Assembly: GCA_021815805.1 (NCBI GenBank)
Contig: JAKAZQ010000006.1
Coordinates: forward strand, 50,501-114,500
Source of the DNA: Pseudomonadota bacterium
GTDB taxonomy: Bacteria; Pseudomonadota; Gammaproteobacteria; Burkholderiales; Burkholderiaceae_C
Direction of reading: 5' to 3'
Length of the DNA stretch: 64,000 bases
Below the pieces are notes generated by a model that had not been told where the DNA came from, searched no databases, and saw only the letters and a list, made by a program, of their open reading frames with translations. The stretch's first letter is position 1. Every line of letters starts with the position of its first letter. Shown in pieces: positions 46,501 to 53,572 of this stretch. A program made the position numbers and the translations under genes.

Positions 46501-49213
46501 CACGAGCCGGCAGGCCTGCGAGCAGGTCGCCGCGCTGCTCGGCCACGGCCTCGACGAGCTCGACCACAAGGCCATGCTGTCCACGCTGCAGGCACGCGAG
46601 AGCCGGCGGGCGCGCACCGACCTGCTGACCACGCTGCCCAATCGCCTCGCGCTCGGCGAGCATCTTCCGGGCGCGCTGGCGCGCGCGCAGCGCCGCGGCA
46701 CGCTGGTCGCGGTGGGCGTGTTCGATCTCGACGACTTCAAGCCGGTCAACGATCACCACGGCCACGCGGCGGGCGACGAGCTGCTGCGCCAGCTCGCCAC
46801 GGCGCTGCGCGTGCGCCTGCGCCGCACCGACTTCCTGGCGCGGCTCGGCGGGGACGAGTTCGTCGTGCTGTTCGAGGACGTCGATGCGCGCCAGCCGCTG
46901 CTCGAGCTGCAGGTCGCGCTGGCGCGCCTGCACACGGCGGTGGAACAGCCCTACGACCTCGGCGGCGGCCGCCGCGTGCGCGTGGGCATGACCCTGGGCC
47001 TGGCGCTGTACCCGCAGCACGGCGACGAGGCCGATGCGCTGCTGCGCGTGGCGGACACCGCGATGTACGCCGGCAAGGCGAACAAGCTGGAGCGCGAGCA
47101 TTGGTGGCGCCTGCCCGACGAAGGCCATGCCGCGATGACGCAGGCGACGCGCGAGCCCGAGTTCGACGCACTCGGAGAAGAGGCGCAGGCGCTGCTCGGC
47201 GCGCTGGACGCGGACATGCTCGGCGGCCTCGCCCGCGGCTTCACGGAAGCCTTCTACAGGGAGCTTGCGCGCTCCGAGGACATGGCGAAGATCCTGCAGG
47301 GCCTCGGCGAGCAGGAGTTCGAACGGCTGCGGCAGGCGCAGGGCGAGCACCTGATGTTCCTGCTCAGCCGCCAGACCTCGCGTCCGATGATCGAGCAGCG
47401 GGCGCACGCGCTGGGCACGGTGCACGCGCTGGTCGGCGTCTCCGGCGCGCGCATCGAAAAGGGCTTCGGCATCTACGAGGACCTGCTGCGCGCGGAACTC
47501 GAGCGCGCCATGTTCTCGGCACGCGAGCGCTACCGGCTGCTGCGCGTGACCACTGCCCGCCTGCGCCTGGACGTGCTCACCCAGCTCGACGTGATCGACC
47601 AGACCGTGCGTCGCTACTCCGAGCTGCTCAACGCCCCGGTGGCCAGCGGCGAACGCTGGATGGACGTGCTGCCGGCGATCGTCGAGCAACTCGCGGCGCT
47701 GCCCGGCATGCGCCATGCCATCGTGTTCCGGCCCGACGAACGCGGCTTCCTGGTCGATGCGGTGGGCGCCGGCGTCGCCTGCGCCGAACTGTCCGAGGCG
47801 CTGCGCGCGCGCGACCTGCACCCGAACCTGAACCCGCCGCCGGGCACCGACCGCGAACTGGTGTCGGAGGCATGGTTCACGCAGGATCTGTGCGTGGCCG
47901 ACGTGTACGCATGCGAGCCGAGCCTGGCGCGCTGGCATGCGCTGGCGCGGGAATCCGGCTGGCGCAGCGCGGCGGCGATCCCGATCGTCAACGGCGACGC
48001 CACGGAAAGCGTGCTGCTGCTGTGCGGTGCCTACCCGATGCAGTTTTCCTCGGAGTGGGCGAGACCCTGGCTGCGCGCCCTGCACAATCGGCTGAATGCG
48101 GTGTTCGCGGCCACGGCGCGCGGCTACCAGCCGATCACCGCGGCGCGCATGCGGCGCTATCGCGAGCTGCTGTACGGCGACGGCCTGCGCATGTGGTACC
48201 AGCCGGTGGTCGACCTGCAAAGCGGCGCGGTGGTCAAGGTCGAGGCCCTGGCGCGGCTGCAGCCGGACGAACACACGGTGCACGTCCCCGCCGAGTTCCT
48301 GCCGGCCTTCGGCGAGACGCAACTGCAGACCCTGTTCGTGCAGGGCCTCGCGCAGGCCCTCGAGGTGCTGCATGGCTGGCGCGCGGACGGCCTGGCGATC
48401 GACGTCTCGGTCAATCTCGCGCCGTCCACGCTGCTGCACCCGGACTGCGCCATGTGGGTCGAGCGCGCGCTGCGCGAGGCACGGGTCGCGGCGCAGCACC
48501 TGACCCTCGAGGTGCTGGAGAACGAGGCCCTCGATCGACGCCGCGCCGACGAGGCCATCCACGCGCTGCGCGGGCTCGGCGTGCACATCGCGCTGGACGA
48601 CCTCGGCGCCGGCTACAGCAGCCTCACGCGCCTGGCCTCGCTGCCGATCCACACCGTGAAAATCGACCAGGCCCTGGTGCGGGAGTTGCCGAAGGCGCCG
48701 CTGCGCACCATGCGCCTGCTCGGAACCCTGCTGCGCATCGGCCGGGAATTCGCGCCGATCACGGTGGTCGAGGGCCTCGAGGAGGCCGGGCACGTGGAGG
48801 CCGTGCGCCTGCTCGGCGCGGACTTCGGCCAGGGCTACGGCATCGCGCGCCCGATGCCGGCCGCCGCGCTGCCCGGCTGGGTGAGCGCGCGCTCGCGCGC
48901 CGCCGCGCCGGGCGACGCCCTGCAATCGTGGGCCGGCGCGTTGGCCTACCACTGGCGCAGCGTGCACGATCGCCCGCATCCGCCGCTGCACGCCGGAGCC
49001 GCCACGGACTGCCTGCTCGGCCGATTTTTCGCGGCACGTGGGGTACAGGACGCGCAGGCCCTGGCGTGGCATGCGCAATGCCACGAGCCGTTCGACGCAG
49101 CGCGCCGCGAGGCCGCGGCACAGGCGCTGCTCGAATGGCTGGTGCAGATGGTGCGCGGACCGGCGCGCGGCTTGCCGACGGATCAGCGCGCCGGGCTTTC
49201 CGGCACAGGCTGA
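43517..49213 (+). CDS. Giant cyclic-di-GMP multisensor: CHASE-4xPAS-GAF-GGDEF-globin-GAF-EAL-CZB-like
   Basis: 1898 residues from a TTG (the only start before an N-terminal TM). Order: TM and CHASE-like periplasmic domain (about 15-310), TM (315-335), PAS repeats (353-478, 491-608, 611-728, 731-841), GAF (851-1018), GGDEF (1028-1195; GGDEF at 1111 with I-site RRTD), globin-coupled-sensor-like domain (1211-1335; H1297, H1303), second GAF-like (1361-1535), EAL (1544-1791; E1576 in KVEALARL, DDLGAGYSSL, KIDQALV, VEGLEEA). The tail (1804-1884) resembles CZB zinc-binding: YHWRSVHD, C1832 in DCLLGRFF and WHAQCHEPFD. Both catalytic sites look intact. Confidence 0.88.
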   Translation: MTIRLSFPRSAAFLRAFIPAALMVIVAAGAVRWRESLDARGAFDEAATQRVALLRSRVRSALDRLRALGAYLDVDGAPDAARFARLTQPLLAGRVPIQALEWIPRVPLAQRDHALSGAGDTGLARLRITARDAQGRLVTEAPRAVAFPVYLLQPLHGNEAALGFDLASNPARRAALLQSMRSGRMTATGRISLVQGHAAQYGFLVFRPVYAGGVVPATPAQRERRLVGFALAVFRIGDLLADAPAAHAPRLAVEVSDDSAPPAQRRLYPRPPTPPARAWHGGTLRLTRPLRVAGRDWMVAVRPAHGAFAPDRGASNAILALGLLAALLWSFYVRQRALHLASIEQAVQQRTRELERQRGFSAAIFEVLGGVGLVLDRDGAIVRFNRAAQQFTGYTQAEVEGRPMFWRNFLPPEERERVGEVFAGFQQADGQADLPQQAENHWVSRNGDRRLFAWTNTTLRDPDGTPRYLVTMGRDITDSRRAQQQIELERLRYRSILQTASDGIHILNADGLLIEANDAFLAMLGHDASAIGRLHVTDWDACSSADELAQRSRSLLAEGRSIVFETCHRRRDGELLDVEISARGIRIGGQPYVYAASRDIRERKRAEAALSASEQRYRQFFEHNTAIKLILDPDDGRIVDANSAAVGFYGYPREQLLAMRIFDINCSGPQDVAQEMARARLDNRLMFQFRHRLADGSVRDVEVYSGPSVADGRTLLYSIVHDVTERQSAVQLRDALLQNTTSGILVARRRVVIAANEAMASMVGIAQADLVGHSARQLYPDAQEFEKVGAAYRELEASGSTSLSNVHIRGAHGRLVPCDLQARLLPDRETAVWTFSDVTGRETQARRMQRAQGVYRALVAATQSLLHSSTESTMISRLCHSLVHGTEFCAVWLARPDAEGLFRMVGRASASREDLSFLDRLHVRTADHGPAIAQAWRDDVTVVYQDNLRRQAHSSYATDMQRLQWGAMLACVVRRGGQPWGVLAYATTEAGWFEDTSRQACEQVAALLGHGLDELDHKAMLSTLQARESRRARTDLLTTLPNRLALGEHLPGALARAQRRGTLVAVGVFDLDDFKPVNDHHGHAAGDELLRQLATALRVRLRRTDFLARLGGDEFVVLFEDVDARQPLLELQVALARLHTAVEQPYDLGGGRRVRVGMTLGLALYPQHGDEADALLRVADTAMYAGKANKLEREHWWRLPDEGHAAMTQATREPEFDALGEEAQALLGALDADMLGGLARGFTEAFYRELARSEDMAKILQGLGEQEFERLRQAQGEHLMFLLSRQTSRPMIEQRAHALGTVHALVGVSGARIEKGFGIYEDLLRAELERAMFSARERYRLLRVTTARLRLDVLTQLDVIDQTVRRYSELLNAPVASGERWMDVLPAIVEQLAALPGMRHAIVFRPDERGFLVDAVGAGVACAELSEALRARDLHPNLNPPPGTDRELVSEAWFTQDLCVADVYACEPSLARWHALARESGWRSAAAIPIVNGDATESVLLLCGAYPMQFSSEWARPWLRALHNRLNAVFAATARGYQPITAARMRRYRELLYGDGLRMWYQPVVDLQSGAVVKVEALARLQPDEHTVHVPAEFLPAFGETQLQTLFVQGLAQALEVLHGWRADGLAIDVSVNLAPSTLLHPDCAMWVERALREARVAAQHLTLEVLENEALDRRRADEAIHALRGLGVHIALDDLGAGYSSLTRLASLPIHTVKIDQALVRELPKAPLRTMRLLGTLLRIGREFAPITVVEGLEEAGHVEAVRLLGADFGQGYGIARPMPAAALPGWVSARSRAAAPGDALQSWAGALAYHWRSVHDRPHPPLHAGAATDCLLGRFFAARGVQDAQALAWHAQCHEPFDAARREAAAQALLEWLVQMVRGPARGLPTDQRAGLSGTG

Positions 49214-49228
49214 GCCGGCGCCGCGATC

Positions 49229-49264
49229 GCAAGCGCAAGCGCAAGCGCATCCGCAACCGCAACC
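49229..49264. repeat. Hexanucleotide tandem CGCAAG/CGCAAC, six units
   Basis: CGCAAG x3, CGCATC, CGCAAC x2 in direct succession, 16 bp after the multisensor stop codon. Confidence 0.85.
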
Positions 49265-49486
49265 GGGGCGGGACGCGCCGGCACGCCGAAGTGCGCCATG
49301 CCGGCGCGCGCGCACGCCGATGCCTGCCGCACGGGCGCCGGATTTTCCGGGAAGCCCCCGGGTCGTGTCGGGGTGCGCGAGATTCGGTGAACCATCGGCA
49401 CCGCCCCGTGTCGAATCGCGCATGGGCGGATGCGTGGCGCCGACGCGCCTCGATCCACGGCCCCCGGCCCCCGGCCCCACCCGGTT

Positions 49487-49600
49487 CCTTGCCCCTTGCC
49501 CCTCCCTTGCCCCTTGCCCCTCCCTTGCCCCTTGCCCCTTGCCCCTTGCCCCTTGCCCCTTGCCCCTTGCCCCCCCGCCCCTTGCCCCCCGCCCCTGACG
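49487..49600. repeat. Heptanucleotide tandem CCTTGCC
   Basis: TTG cores at 49489, 49496, 49507, 49514, 49525, then every 7 bp to 49567, and 49582. The longest uninterrupted run is seven units; the left part forms two 18-bp superunits (7 + 11). The strand is extremely C-rich. It ends about 40 bp upstream of the secreted-protein start at 49643. Copy-number slippage is likely. Confidence 0.85.
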
Positions 49601-49642
49601 CCGCCACCTGCCGACCCGCGCAATCCGGCAGCGACCTGCGCC

Positions 49643-50320
49643 GTGCCGCGCCCGCCGCGGCGGTGCGCCCTGCCGGCGACGGCGACGCTGCTGCCGAGCC
49701 TGCTGCTTGCAGGCGTGGCGCCGGCGGCCGTTGCGGCGTCCATGGTGGCCGCGTCCATGCGCGCCGCGCCTGCGGTGGAGCACGACAACGTGCTGGTGAT
49801 GCACTTCGGCGAGGGCGTCCGGAGCCTGGGCTTCCGCTACTCCGGCGACCACGACATCGTCTACAGCCAACCGCTGGGCCGGGTGCGCGCGCAGATCCAC
49901 GGTGCGTCGCTGCTGCTGCACGTGCATGCCGGCAGGCGGCGCAGCCCGCAGGTCGGAAGCTCGTGGCGTGCCGCGCTGCACGACGACGATCGGCACATGT
50001 TCGGGCTGTACACCCAGCCCGGCACCATGCGGCCGTCGAGCCTGAACTTCTGGGTCGGCGGAGAGCTGCTGGTCAACGAGGTTCCGGTGGGCGAGGAGTT
50101 CTACTTCGCACAGGGAAGCAACTGGTTGTCCAACAACTGGTGGCTGGGAAGCCTCGCCGGCGCGCACGACGTGCGCGACACGCACTTGCGCTTCACCGAC
50201 ATCCAGGGCCGCGCGTACTGCGCATACTCACTCTGGCCCAACGAGGTGCAGGTCCGCGCGTGCCCGTCCGTCGCGGGCACGCGGAACCTCCGGCACGCGC
50301 ACGTATCGAAACGCCAGTGA
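49643..50320 (+). CDS. Secreted protein, member 1 of a tandem paralogous pair
   Basis: 225 residues from a GTG. The signal peptide is PATATLLPSLLLAGVAPAAV followed by AA. An ATG at 49742 is a less likely start because it would remove the leader. Mature protein: DNVLVMHFGEGVRSLGFRYS, RRRSPQVGSSW, DDDRHMFG, LNFWVGGELLVNEVPV, AQGSNWLSNNWWLGSL, AYCAYSLW. These motifs recur in the next gene in the same order. Family not recognised; Trp/Asn-rich strands suggest a beta-sandwich. A heptamer repeat lies just upstream and could affect expression or, if translation starts further upstream, reading frame. Confidence 0.68.
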   Translation: MPRPPRRCALPATATLLPSLLLAGVAPAAVAASMVAASMRAAPAVEHDNVLVMHFGEGVRSLGFRYSGDHDIVYSQPLGRVRAQIHGASLLLHVHAGRRRSPQVGSSWRAALHDDDRHMFGLYTQPGTMRPSSLNFWVGGELLVNEVPVGEEFYFAQGSNWLSNNWWLGSLAGAHDVRDTHLRFTDIQGRAYCAYSLWPNEVQVRACPSVAGTRNLRHAHVSKRQ

Positions 50321-50408
50321 GCATCCGCGGCTTCGCGCCCATGCGCGCAGCGGCACACGCGCGGTCGTCGACCGTACCCCGTCAGCAAACCAGCCCAGGA
50401 GAGCGCCG

Positions 50409-51023
50409 ATGAAAGCCTATGTGTATCCGTTGTTGTGCCTGCCGATGCTCGCCGGCGCCGAGCCGTCGGGCGCGCCCGACGCTGCCGATGCCTGGCTGGC
50501 GCAAACCTCGTCGCGCAAGGCCACGCAACGGGACAACGAGCTCGCGCTGCGCTACGGCGACGGCGTGCAGGACATCACCCTGGTGTACGGCGGCACCCAC
50601 CATGTCACCGACGGGCAGCCGCTGCAGGCCGTGCAGGTCGTGCCCGGCGGCGACCGCGTCAGGCTGCAGGTGCTCGCCGGGCGCAAACGCAGCCCCGAGG
50701 TGGCCGCGACCTGGCACGACCAGTTGTACGGCGAGGATCGACACATGTTCGGCACCAGCAAGCAGGCGGCGACAGGACATCCCGACGCACTGAACTTCTG
50801 GGTGAGCCTGGACATGTTCGTCAACGGCGTGCCGATTCCCGAACCGGTGTACATCGGACAGGGCAGCAACTTCTACGGCAACAACTGGTGGCTGGGCAAC
50901 ATGTTCGCCATCGTCGACGACTGCCGCCACGAATTCCGCATGCGCGACGTCTACGGCCAGCTGTATTGCATACGCGAGCTGGGGCGCCACGAGCTGGAGG
51001 TGTCCGCCTGCCCGCCCCTTTGA
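50409..51023 (+). CDS. Secreted protein, member 2 of the tandem paralogous pair
   Basis: 204 residues with signal peptide MKAYVYPLLCLPMLAGAEPS and a GGAGAG ribosome-binding site. Shared motifs with its upstream neighbour: RDNELALRYGDGV, GRKRSPEVAATW, GEDRHMFG, LNFWVSLDMFVNGVPI, GQGSNFYGNNWWLGNM and QLYCIREL. Late cysteines (DDCRHEF, YCIREL, SACPPL) could pair. The two genes are 88 bp apart and probably arose by tandem duplication followed by divergence. Function unknown; extracytoplasmic location is clear. Confidence 0.75.
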   Translation: MKAYVYPLLCLPMLAGAEPSGAPDAADAWLAQTSSRKATQRDNELALRYGDGVQDITLVYGGTHHVTDGQPLQAVQVVPGGDRVRLQVLAGRKRSPEVAATWHDQLYGEDRHMFGTSKQAATGHPDALNFWVSLDMFVNGVPIPEPVYIGQGSNFYGNNWWLGNMFAIVDDCRHEFRMRDVYGQLYCIRELGRHELEVSACPPL

Positions 51024-51098
51024 GCCCGCGCGACGGAGCGGGTCGCAGAGTCCCGACAATTCCTTGTCGGCAGCATGGTGATTCGGCGATTTCGATTG

Positions 51099-51117
51099 AT
51101 TTTGTCCTGGACAAAAT
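51099..51117. promoter_or_regulatory. Perfect 19-bp operator-like palindrome upstream of GPx operon
   Basis: ATTTTGTCC-T-GGACAAAAT, perfect on both arms, 45 bp before the GPx ATG. A third half-site, ATTTGTCC, lies at 51123-51130. The local AT content is high against the GC-rich background. The regulator is unknown; the form suits a dimeric repressor. Confidence 0.65.
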
Positions 51118-51161
51118 GCATCATTTGTCCACCAGACACTTCTCCTGGATCACCGATCGCC

Positions 51162-51776
51162 ATGAAAACCGTGCTGTCCATCCTCGCCGGGGTATTCCTC
51201 GGCGCCAGCGCCTTGACGGCGACCGCGCCGACCTCCGCGGCCGCCCCGGCAAGCCCCGCGATGTCGATGCCCGCCACCGGCTCGTCCGCGACCTGCCCGG
51301 CGCTGCTCGACCACCGCTTCGACGACCTGCAGACCGGCAAGCCGGTGGATCTCTGCCAGTACCGCGGCAAGGTGGTGATCGTCGTCAACACCGCCAGCTT
51401 CTGCGGTTTCGCACCGCAACTCGGGCAGCTGGAGGCCATGTACCGGAAATACGGACCCGACGGCCTCGTGGTGCTCGGCTTTCCGTCCGACGACTTTCAC
51501 CAGGAGTTCAGCAACCCGCTGAGCATCGCGCCGTTCAGCCGCAAGCACTACCGCGTGAGCTTTCCGCTGTTCAACGTCACCCACGTCACGGAGCCGTCCC
51601 CGAACCCGCTGTTCCGGCAACTGATCCAGGCCAGCGGTGTGCAGCCCAAGTGGAATTTCTACAAGTACGTGATCGGGCGTGACGGCAAGTTCGTCGCCGA
51701 GTACCCGAGCGTGACCGCCCCGGACGACGCCGCGTTCCAGGCCCGCATCCGATCCCTGCTGGGCGTCAAGCCATGA
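51162..51776 (+). CDS. Glutathione peroxidase-like protein with signal peptide
   Basis: 204 residues. Leader MKTVLSILAGVFLGASALTA, predicting export. Thioredoxin-fold GPx core: VVIVVNTASFCGFAPQLGQL with peroxidatic C81, VVLGFPSDDFHQEF, and PKWNFYKYVIGRDGKF with the conserved Trp-Asn. In typical GPx the second motif is FPCNQF; here it is FPSDDF, so the resolving-type Cys and the tetrad Gln are replaced by Ser109 and Asp111. Activity may be altered. It is the first gene of a five-gene operon and overlaps cfa by ATGA. Confidence 0.82.
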   Translation: MKTVLSILAGVFLGASALTATAPTSAAAPASPAMSMPATGSSATCPALLDHRFDDLQTGKPVDLCQYRGKVVIVVNTASFCGFAPQLGQLEAMYRKYGPDGLVVLGFPSDDFHQEFSNPLSIAPFSRKHYRVSFPLFNVTHVTEPSPNPLFRQLIQASGVQPKWNFYKYVIGRDGKFVAEYPSVTAPDDAAFQARIRSLLGVKP

Positions 51777-53020
51777 GCGCCGCGCTCGACTTCGCCGGCG
51801 CTCCGCAAGGGCTGGGCGGCCTGCCGGCCGCGGCACGCAGCGTGCTGGCATTGCTGCAGCACCTGCGCGGCGACCGCCTCGAGGTGGTGCTGCCGGACGC
51901 GCGCGCCCTGCATTTCGGTGCGCACGCGGTCGGCGATCAATCGCCGTTGCAGGTCCACGTGCGCGACTGGCGGGTGTTCGGCGAGACGCTGCGCCGCGGC
52001 GACGTCGGCTTCGCCGAAGGCTACTTCGAGGCGCGCTGGACCACCTCCGACCTGCCGCGCCTGCTGCGCCTGCTGGTGGCCAACCGCGACGCGCTGCAGC
52101 GCACGCTGCACGGCAGCGTCTGGGGCACGCTGCTGCTGCGCCTGCGCCACGCGCTGCGCGGCAACTCCCGGCGCGGAAGCCGCTTGAACATCCACGCCCA
52201 CTACGACATCGGCAACGAGTTCTACGCGCGCTGGCTCGACCCCGGCATGAACTACTCGAGCGGGCTGTTCACGAACGCGTGGCAGGATCTGGAACAGGCG
52301 CAGCGCAACAAGATCGAACGCGTCCTGGGGCAACTGCAGGTTCCCGCGGGAGCGCGCGTGCTCGAGATCGGGTGCGGCTGGGGCGGCTTCGCCGAGGCCG
52401 CGGCGCGGCGCGGCCTGCAGGTCGACGGCATCACGCTGTCGCGCGAACAACTCGACTGGGGAATGCGTCGCCTGCGCGACGCCGGCCTCGAGCCGCGCGC
52501 CCGCCTGCACCTGCTCGACTACCGCGACATGGCGCGCCTGGCGCCGCCCGGCGGCTTCGACGCGGTGGCCTCGATCGAGATGTTCGAGGCCGTCGGCGAG
52601 CGCTACTGGAAAGGCTATTTCCGCGCGCTGGCGGGCAGCCTGCGTCCAGGCGGCCGCGCCTGCGTGCAAAGCATCACCATCGACGACCGCCTGTTCGCCG
52701 ACTACCGCCGCGGCACCGACTTCATCCAGCAATACATTTTCCCCGGCGGCATGCTGCCCAGCCGCGAGGTGTTCCGCGGTCTTGCCGCCGGCGCCGGGCT
52801 GGCGGTCGAGGACGAGTACGCCTTCGGCGCCGACTACGCCACCACGCTGGCGTTGTGGCGCCAGCGCTTCCTGCAGGCCGAACAACAGCTCGAGGCGCAA
52901 GGCTTCGACCGCCGTTTCCGCCGCCTGTGGGAGTTCTATCTCGCGTACTGCGAAGCGGGCTTCGCGCAGGCGAGCACGGACGTGGTGCAGTTCACGCTGC
53001 GCAAGCGTCTGGAGGCCTGA
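51773..53020 (+). CDS. cfa: Cyclopropane-fatty-acyl-phospholipid synthase family methyltransferase
   Basis: 415 residues. SAM-binding motif VLEIGCGWGGFAEAAARRG; upstream NIHAHYDIGNEFYARWLDPG and MNYSSGLF; downstream VASIEMFEAVGERYWKGYF, IDDRLFADYRRGTDFIQQYI, FPGGMLPS and AFGADYATTLALWRQRF. All are hallmarks of CFA synthases, which add a methylene from SAM to membrane unsaturated fatty acids. Related operon enzymes (UfaM/CfaA) can methylate instead. It overlaps GPx by ATGA and abuts the CHI-like gene. Confidence 0.93.
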   Translation: MSAALDFAGAPQGLGGLPAAARSVLALLQHLRGDRLEVVLPDARALHFGAHAVGDQSPLQVHVRDWRVFGETLRRGDVGFAEGYFEARWTTSDLPRLLRLLVANRDALQRTLHGSVWGTLLLRLRHALRGNSRRGSRLNIHAHYDIGNEFYARWLDPGMNYSSGLFTNAWQDLEQAQRNKIERVLGQLQVPAGARVLEIGCGWGGFAEAAARRGLQVDGITLSREQLDWGMRRLRDAGLEPRARLHLLDYRDMARLAPPGGFDAVASIEMFEAVGERYWKGYFRALAGSLRPGGRACVQSITIDDRLFADYRRGTDFIQQYIFPGGMLPSREVFRGLAAGAGLAVEDEYAFGADYATTLALWRQRFLQAEQQLEAQGFDRRFRRLWEFYLAYCEAGFAQASTDVVQFTLRKRLEA

Positions 53021-53572
53021 ATGCGCTGCGCCGCCACCGCCCTGCTGGCGGCGGTTCTGCTGTGTGCGGGCAGCGCCTCGGCGCATGCGCTGCCGGCATG
53101 CGCGCAGCGCCTGGACGCGCCGGTGCGGCGCGTCGGCGCGGGCACGCTGCGCTGGTTCGGGCTGCGCATCTATCGCGCCACCCTGTGGAGCGGACGCGAC
53201 GGGCTTCGGCCGCAGGCACTCGGCACGCAGTCGCTGGCCTTGCGACTGCGTTACGCGCGCGCCATCGGCGCGCAACAGCTCGCGCGCAGCAGCGCCGAAC
53301 TGATGCGCGGCGCGGCGCCGGCGGCGCGGGTTGCGCACTGGCAGCAGCGCCTGCTCCAGGTGTTCCCCGACGTGCACGCCGGCGACACCCTGTGCGGCGT
53401 GTACCTGGCGCACGGACCGAACGGGCCGACCACCCTGTTCATGCGCGGCGGGACCTTGCTCGGCAGCCTTCGCGGCGCGGACTTCGCACGCGCCTTCTTC
53501 GGCATCTGGCTCGGCCCCGACAGCGGTCACCCGCGGCTGCGCCGGCAGTTGCTGGCGGGGGTCGAACCATGA
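53021..53572 (+). CDS. Chalcone-isomerase-like exported protein
   Basis: 183 residues with signal peptide (ATALLAAVLLCAGSASAHA). The mature fold shows RRVGAGTLRWFGLRIYRATL, LALRLRYARAIGAQQLARSS and DTLCGVYLAHGPNGPTTLFM, then ADFARAFFGIWLGPDSGHP. This is the bacterial chalcone-isomerase-like family found beside cfa/MFS/DUF3833 genes. No plant-type isomerase activity is implied. ATGA overlap with the next gene. Confidence 0.82.
   Translation: MRCAATALLAAVLLCAGSASAHALPACAQRLDAPVRRVGAGTLRWFGLRIYRATLWSGRDGLRPQALGTQSLALRLRYARAIGAQQLARSSAELMRGAAPAARVAHWQQRLLQVFPDVHAGDTLCGVYLAHGPNGPTTLFMRGGTLLGSLRGADFARAFFGIWLGPDSGHPRLRRQLLAGVEP

Larger units (their letters stand above)
49214..49642. other. Repeat-rich intergenic stretch
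   Basis: 429 bp between the multisensor and a secreted-protein gene. It contains a hexamer tandem (49229-49264) and a heptamer tandem (49487-49600). Reading frames are open through the C-rich heptamers only because they contain no stop codons. No separate gene is supported. Confidence 0.7.

Noticed and set aside
49487..49600. CRISPR-like array
   Set aside because: Units are 7 bp with no unique spacers; it is a microsatellite, and no cas genes are present.
43115..50185. A 2356-codon open frame on the minus strand
   Set aside because: It is antisense to the multisensor, whose domains are unmistakable. Long antisense frames are expected at this GC content; the translation is low-complexity His/Arg/Gln/Ala with no domains.
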